Assembly: GCF_946885725.1 (NCBI RefSeq) | Contig: NZ_CAMPGZ010000078.1 | Location: 1 to 17,683, forward strand | Length of the DNA: 17,683 nt | Reading direction: 5' to 3' | Source: an uncultured Nocardioides sp. | GTDB taxonomy: Bacteria; Actinomycetota; Actinomycetes; Propionibacteriales; Nocardioidaceae | Part shown: positions 14,284-17,683 of the stretch, piece by piece | Layout: each line of letters starts with the position of its first letter | How positions within the stretch are numbered: the first letter of the stretch is position 1 | Program-made: the position numbers and the translations under genes | Notes under the pieces: generated by a model | Databases searched by the model: none | What the model saw: the letters and a program-made list of their open reading frames with translations, nothing else | Told to the model about the DNA's origin: nothing

Positions 14284-14474
14284 CCCGCCATCGAAGCAGC
14301 AGACGCCGACGCATCATCCATTCGGCGTGTCCCGACCAGGCTCGCCGGACGAGCGACCGGGCACGCACGGATGGTCAGGATGGCGACTTCGCGCTCTGCC
14401 GGGCGCGCCCACCGACTGCCACCTTGGCGACGAGAGGGCGTGGGGGCGTCCTCGACGGAGTGAGGGGGCCGGCT
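14284..14474. other. Divergent intergenic region, pentapeptide protein / GDPD
   Basis: About 190 bases between two divergent starts. Both promoters should be here, but I found no convincing -10/-35 pair on either strand. An open frame of the GDPD gene extends back to a TTG at 14424 inside this stretch; the preferred GTG at 14475 has AGGGGG six bases upstream. No repeat, RNA gene or clear operator is visible. Confidence 0.4.
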
Positions 14475-15350
14475 GTGCTGCTTTCTTCGCGCCTTGTCCG
14501 TACGGCGTCACTTGCTCTCTCGATCTCGCTGGCCGGGGCGTTCGCACCCGTCCACGCGGTGGAGCCCGGTCGCCACACGGTCGAGGTCGTCGCTCACGCC
14601 GGTGGTCTCGCGGCGGCACCACAGAACACGGTGGCCGCGGTCGAGCTGGCGATCCAGCACGGCGCGGACGTCATCGAGAACGACGTCCAGGTCACCGCCG
14701 ACGGCAGACTGGTCGTGCTGCACAACACGTCGCTGGCGCCGACCACCGACGTCGAGCAGGTCTTTCCCGATCGGTCGCCCTGGAACGTCGGCGACTTCAC
14801 CTTGGCCGAGATCAAGCAGCTCGATGCCGGCTCGTGGTTCGCTCCCGAGTTCACCGGCCAGCGAGTACCCACGCTGCGCGAGTGGGCTCGCGCCGTCGGG
14901 GACGCGGACATGCTGGTCGAGGCCAAGACCCCGGAGCTGTACCCGGGCATGGACCGGGTGCTCGCACGTGAACTGGCGACCCGACCGGTCTTCCTCCGAG
15001 CGCTTCGACAGGGCCGCCTCACCGTCATGTCGTTCGACCACGCCTGGCTGCGCGGCTTCCACGGGCTGTCCCGCGACGTACCCATCGGGCTGCTCTACGC
15101 CTGGCACGCCACCGCGGACGAGCTCATGGCCGCGGCCCGGTGGGCCGACAGCTACGTCCCCGCGATCAGCGTCGTCGACGGACGGAACATCAGCACGGCC
15201 AGGCTCCTGGGCATGCGCACCTACGTGTGGACGGTGAACGTCCCGACGGAGATGCAGACGCTCGTGCGCTGGCGGGTCGACGGGATCATCACCGACACCC
15301 CGGCGATGCTGCGGCGCACGCTGAGAGGCTCCGCGGGCAGGTCGTTCTAG
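14475..15350 (+). CDS. Secreted glycerophosphodiester phosphodiesterase (GDPD) family protein
   Basis: A 291-residue protein of the glycerophosphodiester phosphodiesterase family, which releases glycerol-3-phosphate and an alcohol from deacylated phospholipids. GTG at 14475 is preferred over TTG 14424 and GTG 14460 because AGGGGG lies six bases upstream and a normal signal peptide follows at once: two Arg, a hydrophobic stretch, and an Ala-x-Ala-type site after residue 28 (APVHA). Catalytic positions visible: His41, Glu68 and Asp70 (IENDV), His83, and Glu149 with Lys151 (VEAKTPELYPG). The usual His-Arg-Gly start of the active site reads His41-Ala42-Gly-Gly, and the usual His-Asp reads His83-Asn84. 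These changes could alter substrate range. The stop codon TAG shares CTAG with the convergent acyl-CoA synthetase gene. Family assignment is firm, activity is not. Confidence 0.88.
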   Translation: MLLSSRLVRTASLALSISLAGAFAPVHAVEPGRHTVEVVAHAGGLAAAPQNTVAAVELAIQHGADVIENDVQVTADGRLVVLHNTSLAPTTDVEQVFPDRSPWNVGDFTLAEIKQLDAGSWFAPEFTGQRVPTLREWARAVGDADMLVEAKTPELYPGMDRVLARELATRPVFLRALRQGRLTVMSFDHAWLRGFHGLSRDVPIGLLYAWHATADELMAAARWADSYVPAISVVDGRNISTARLLGMRTYVWTVNVPTEMQTLVRWRVDGIITDTPAMLRRTLRGSAGRSF

Positions 15351-16876
15351 TTGACCTGACGCTCGTGACCCTCCCAGAACGGCTGGCGCAGCTTGAACTT
15401 CTGCAGCTTTCCGGTCGCCGTGCGCGGCAGCGCGTCAACGAAGTCCACCCGCTTCGGGCACTTGTAGCCCGCGAGCGAGGTGCGGCAGTGCGAGATCAGC
15501 TCGTCGGCCGTGACCTCCTCGCCGTCGGGGACGACGAGCGCCGTCACCAGCTCACCCCACTTCTCGTCGGGGATGCCGATCACGGCGACCTCCTTGACGT
15601 GCGGGTGCGACATCAGCGCGTCCTCGACCTCGATGGACGAGACGTTCTCGCCGCCGGAGATGATCACGTCTTTCTTGCGGTCGGAGATGACCAGGTAGCC
15701 CTCGTCGTCGATGTAGCCGCCGTCGCCGGTGTGGAAAGTGTTGCCCGCCTGCACGCGTGCGGTCTCGTCGGGTTGCTGCCAGTAGCCGTCGAGGTTGTGG
15801 TTGCTCGACGTGAGCACCTCCCCCTCGGGGTCGACACTCACCCGTACGCCGAGCGCCGGGGCGCCCGCGCGGCCGAGGCGCTTGGCCTTCTCGTGCGTCG
15901 ACAGGTCGTCCCACTCGGCGCGCATCCGGTTGACGGTGACGATCGGGGAGGTCTCGGTGAGCCCGTAGATCTGGTTGAACTCCCAGCCGAGCTCCTCCAT
16001 CACCCGCTCGATCGTGCGGGTCGGCGGGGGAGCGCCGGCGACGATGATGCGGACGCGGTCGCGACCGGGGATCTCGCCGTCCCAGTCGGCGGCGGCCTCG
16101 AGAGCGGCGCTGACGACGGCCGGTGCCGCGCACATCAGCGTGACGCCATGCTCGTCGATGCGCCGCAGGATCTCCGCGCCGTCGACCTTTCGCAGCACCA
16201 CGTGCTCCACGCCGAGGCCGGTGGTCACGTAGGGCATGCCCCAGCCGTTGGCGTGGAACATCGGCAGCGTGTGCAGGTAGACGTCGCGGTCGTTCACCCC
16301 GGCGTGCAGCCCGAACACGGTCGCGTTCAGCCACAGGTTGCGGTGCGTGAGCTGCACGCCCTTGGGCCGCGCCGTCGTACCCGAGGTGTAGTTGATCGTG
16401 GCCGTCGCCCCCTCGCCGGGCTCTGCCCACTCGCGCGGCTCTGTGTCGCGCAGGAACATCGCGTCGTCGTCACCGAGCACGAACTTGTGCTCGACGTCGA
16501 GCGCGTCGAGCTTGTCCTTGAGCTCGGGGTCGGCGTACACGACCTGCGCGCCGGAGTGCCCGACGATGTACTCGATCTCGGCCAGGCTGAGCCGGAAGTT
16601 GATCGGGACCAGGATCCGGCCCCAGCCGCTGACCCCGAAGAACGACGTGAGCAGGCGCGTGGAGTTCTGCGACACGACGGCGACGCGACCGCCGGCGGGG
16701 ACGCCGAGCTGGTCGAGCCGGGCGGCCTGCGCGCGGGCCAGCTCCGCGAGCTCGCGGTAGGTGATGGTCCCCAGACTGGGCGCCGGCTGGTCGGGCTCGT
16801 CGACGACGGCGACGCGGTCGGGGTAGACGGTCTCGGCGCGGTCGATGAAGTCGCGCACGGTCAGCGGGTAGTACAT
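15347..16876 (-). CDS. AMP-forming acyl-CoA synthetase (fatty acid-CoA ligase)
   Basis: A 509-residue adenylate-forming enzyme that activates a carboxylic acid with ATP and joins it to CoA. ATG at 16876 is chosen because GGGAGG lies about seven bases upstream and the N-terminal pattern (YYPLTVRDFIDRAETVYPDRVAVVD) begins at once; the open frame beyond it runs antisense to the next gene. Motifs: INYTSGTTARPKGVQLTHRN (161-180), YGLTETSP (304-311), HTGDGGYIDDEGYLVISDRK (382-401), DVIISGGENVSSIEVE hinge region, and the catalytic lysine Lys490 in PRTATGKLQKFKLR. The LPMFHANGWGMPY segment (204-216) is typical of medium- and long-chain or methylthio-alkanoate ligases. The substrate cannot be set from sequence; a fatty or short branched acid is likely. 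The gene stands alone on its strand, ending tail-to-tail with the GDPD gene. Confidence 0.92.
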   Translation of the reverse strand: MYYPLTVRDFIDRAETVYPDRVAVVDEPDQPAPSLGTITYRELAELARAQAARLDQLGVPAGGRVAVVSQNSTRLLTSFFGVSGWGRILVPINFRLSLAEIEYIVGHSGAQVVYADPELKDKLDALDVEHKFVLGDDDAMFLRDTEPREWAEPGEGATATINYTSGTTARPKGVQLTHRNLWLNATVFGLHAGVNDRDVYLHTLPMFHANGWGMPYVTTGLGVEHVVLRKVDGAEILRRIDEHGVTLMCAAPAVVSAALEAAADWDGEIPGRDRVRIIVAGAPPPTRTIERVMEELGWEFNQIYGLTETSPIVTVNRMRAEWDDLSTHEKAKRLGRAGAPALGVRVSVDPEGEVLTSSNHNLDGYWQQPDETARVQAGNTFHTGDGGYIDDEGYLVISDRKKDVIISGGENVSSIEVEDALMSHPHVKEVAVIGIPDEKWGELVTALVVPDGEEVTADELISHCRTSLAGYKCPKRVDFVDALPRTATGKLQKFKLRQPFWEGHERQVN

Positions 16877-16890
16877 GAGGCACCTCCCGA

Positions 16891-16927
16891 GTCGATGGGT
16901 CTGTCCCGATTCCACATCGACCGGTCG
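16891..16927. promoter_or_regulatory. Candidate operator region upstream of the acyl-CoA synthetase
   Basis: Two inverted repeats lie in the 117-base divergent gap. GTCGATG (16891-16897) and CATCGAC (16915-16921) are perfect inverted arms 17 bases apart, and CGACCGGTCG (16918-16927) is a perfect 10-base palindrome overlapping the second arm. They lie 15-51 bases before the synthetase ATG, where a repressor would act. Such short G/C-rich palindromes also occur by chance in this base composition. Confidence 0.3.
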
Positions 16928-16981
16928 GGGCGACGCCACCCTCGGTACGGCGTACGGCAGAACTCGTGCGACGGGCGGTCG

Positions 16982-16987
16982 TACGCT
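16982..16987 (+). promoter_or_regulatory. -10 element (TACGCT) for a leaderless GPP34 transcript
   Basis: TACGCT is followed by six bases and then the ATG at 16994, the same spacing as at the CoA-transferase and GNAT genes. No Shine-Dalgarno sequence precedes the ATG. The -35 region is not recognisable. Confidence 0.5.
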
Positions 16988-16993
16988 CGACCC

Positions 16994-17683
16994 ATGCTGC
17001 TGGCCGAGGACCTGCTGCTCCTGCTCACCGACGACGAGACCGGCCGGCTGGTGGCGCAGGGCGAGCACGTGGACATCGCGCTGGGCGGTGCGCGGCTGGT
17101 CGAGCTGACGCTGCTCGGCCGGGTCGACGTCACCGGCGAGGGTGAGGGTCGCCAGGGACGGCTCGTGGCGCGCAGCTCCGAGCCGGTCGACGACCCGGTG
17201 TTGCAGGACGCGCTCGACATCTGCGTGCGGCACGAGGGCAAGAAGCCACAGTCGGTCGTCGGACCGCTGGGCAAGAAGGTGCGCGAGGAGCTGTACCGAC
17301 GACTCGTCGACCAGGGCGTGCTGCGCGCCGAGCAGGGCCGGGTGCTCGGGATCTTCCCGAGGAAGAGCTGGCCGACCGCGGACGCCGCGCACGAGCGGCA
17401 GGTGCGCGCGGCCCTCGAGCAGGCGCTGCTCACCGGCCTGCCGCCCGACGAGCGGACCGCCGCGCTGGTGTCACTGCTGCGCGCGCTCCGGGCGCTGCAC
17501 AAGGTCGTGCCGCCCAAGCAGCACGGCCTGACTCGTCGCGATCTCGACCGCCGCGCGAAGGAGATCGGCGAGGGCGACTGGGGCTCGGCGGCCGTGCGGA
17601 AGGCCGTCGACGCGATGACCGCGGCCACCACGGCGGCGGTCACGGCCGCGACCTCAGCGGCGGTCGCCGGCGGCTCCAGCTAG
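16994..17683 (+). CDS. GPP34 / GOLPH3-like family protein
   Basis: A 229-residue protein of the GPP34 (GOLPH3/Vps74) family. The N-terminus is diagnostic: LLAEDLLLLLTDDETGRL, then a small-residue strand and VELTLLGRVDV (35-45), then the helical middle with a basic segment (GPLGKKVREELYRRLVDQGV, then LGIFPRKSWP). A long helical part follows (RALRALHKVVPPKQHGLTRR), and the protein ends in a low-complexity Ala/Thr tail (after about residue 205). The eukaryotic members bind phosphatidylinositol-4-phosphate at the Golgi and hold glycosyltransferases in place; bacterial members are widespread in actinobacteria and have no settled role. Membrane or lipid association is inferred. It is divergent from the acyl-CoA synthetase gene and ends exactly at the window edge with TAG. 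Confidence 0.9.
   Translation: MLLAEDLLLLLTDDETGRLVAQGEHVDIALGGARLVELTLLGRVDVTGEGEGRQGRLVARSSEPVDDPVLQDALDICVRHEGKKPQSVVGPLGKKVREELYRRLVDQGVLRAEQGRVLGIFPRKSWPTADAAHERQVRAALEQALLTGLPPDERTAALVSLLRALRALHKVVPPKQHGLTRRDLDRRAKEIGEGDWGSAAVRKAVDAMTAATTAAVTAATSAAVAGGSS

Noticed and set aside
11258..14368. A single minus-strand open frame of about 1036 codons
   Set aside because: Only its last 287 codons (from ATG 12121) form a plausible protein. The rest is an Arg/Gly/Ala-rich shadow of the S10 peptidase and pentapeptide genes in another frame, not a fusion.
15140..16993. Plus-strand open frame extending the GPP34 protein to 847 residues
   Set aside because: The extension is the antisense of the acyl-CoA synthetase gene, and the family N-terminus (LLAEDLLLLLTDD) begins exactly at ATG 16994.
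16877..17392. N-terminal extension of the acyl-CoA synthetase
   Set aside because: It is antisense to the GPP34 gene; a good Shine-Dalgarno site and the family N-terminus support ATG 16876.
1..17683. tRNA, rRNA, CRISPR, insertion sequence, phage or toxin-antitoxin genes
   Set aside because: I looked for these and saw no spaced repeats of CRISPR type, no transposase or integrase motifs and no tRNA-like fold; the repeats found are short and local.

Overview
The window is high-GC (roughly 70% or more by eye), densely packed bacterial DNA. It has strong G/C at third codon positions, frequent GTG starts and many 4-nt stop/start overlaps. Several genes have a TANNNT hexamer six bases before the start codon, as in leaderless actinobacterial transcripts. 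Gene content (three-gene E1alpha/E1beta/E2 2-oxoacid dehydrogenase operon, fused AccD/AccA-like carboxyltransferase, GPP34 protein, MfpA-like pentapeptide protein) points to an actinomycete. A Nocardioides-type organism (Propionibacteriales) is my best guess; this is inference, not a database match.

Layout. (1) 2-3464, + strand: the 3' part of E1alpha, then complete E1beta and E2 genes of a branched-chain 2-oxoacid (or pyruvate) dehydrogenase complex. (2) 3465-3644: a short intergenic region with a 19-bp inverted repeat and the promoter/operator of the next pair. (3) 3645-5665, + strand: a GntR/FCD regulator overlapping an MFS transporter. (4) 14283-5632, - strand, nine genes in transcription order: pentapeptide-repeat protein, S10 serine carboxypeptidase, four-TM membrane protein, GNAT acetyltransferase, PaaI-type thioesterase, PaaK-type phenylacetate-CoA ligase, YCII protein, CaiB/BaiF CoA-transferase, and a fused carboxyltransferase. 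(5) 14475-15350, + strand: a secreted glycerophosphodiester phosphodiesterase. (6) 16876-15347, - strand: an AMP-forming acyl-CoA synthetase. (7) 16994-17683, + strand: a GPP34/GOLPH3-like protein whose stop codon is the last three bases of the window.

Functional theme. Most enzymes make, move, carboxylate or hydrolyse acyl-CoA thioesters: branched-chain oxoacid dehydrogenase, PaaK, PaaI, CoA-transferase, carboxyltransferase and acyl-CoA synthetase. This suits a soil actinomycete degrading amino acids, aromatic acids and fatty acids. The thioesterase and ligase genes are tightly coupled by overlapping codons. The remaining genes (pentapeptide protein, peptidase, membrane protein, GPP34) have no clear link to this theme.

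I found no tRNA, rRNA, CRISPR array, insertion sequence, phage gene or sign of recent transfer. I do not see a clearly new multi-gene system. The points most worth a second look are the structured leader before the carboxyltransferase gene, the overlapping inverted repeats at 3504-3557, the uninterrupted pentapeptide helix, the GPP34 protein, the altered GDPD active-site motif, and the recurring TANNNT-N6-start arrangement.
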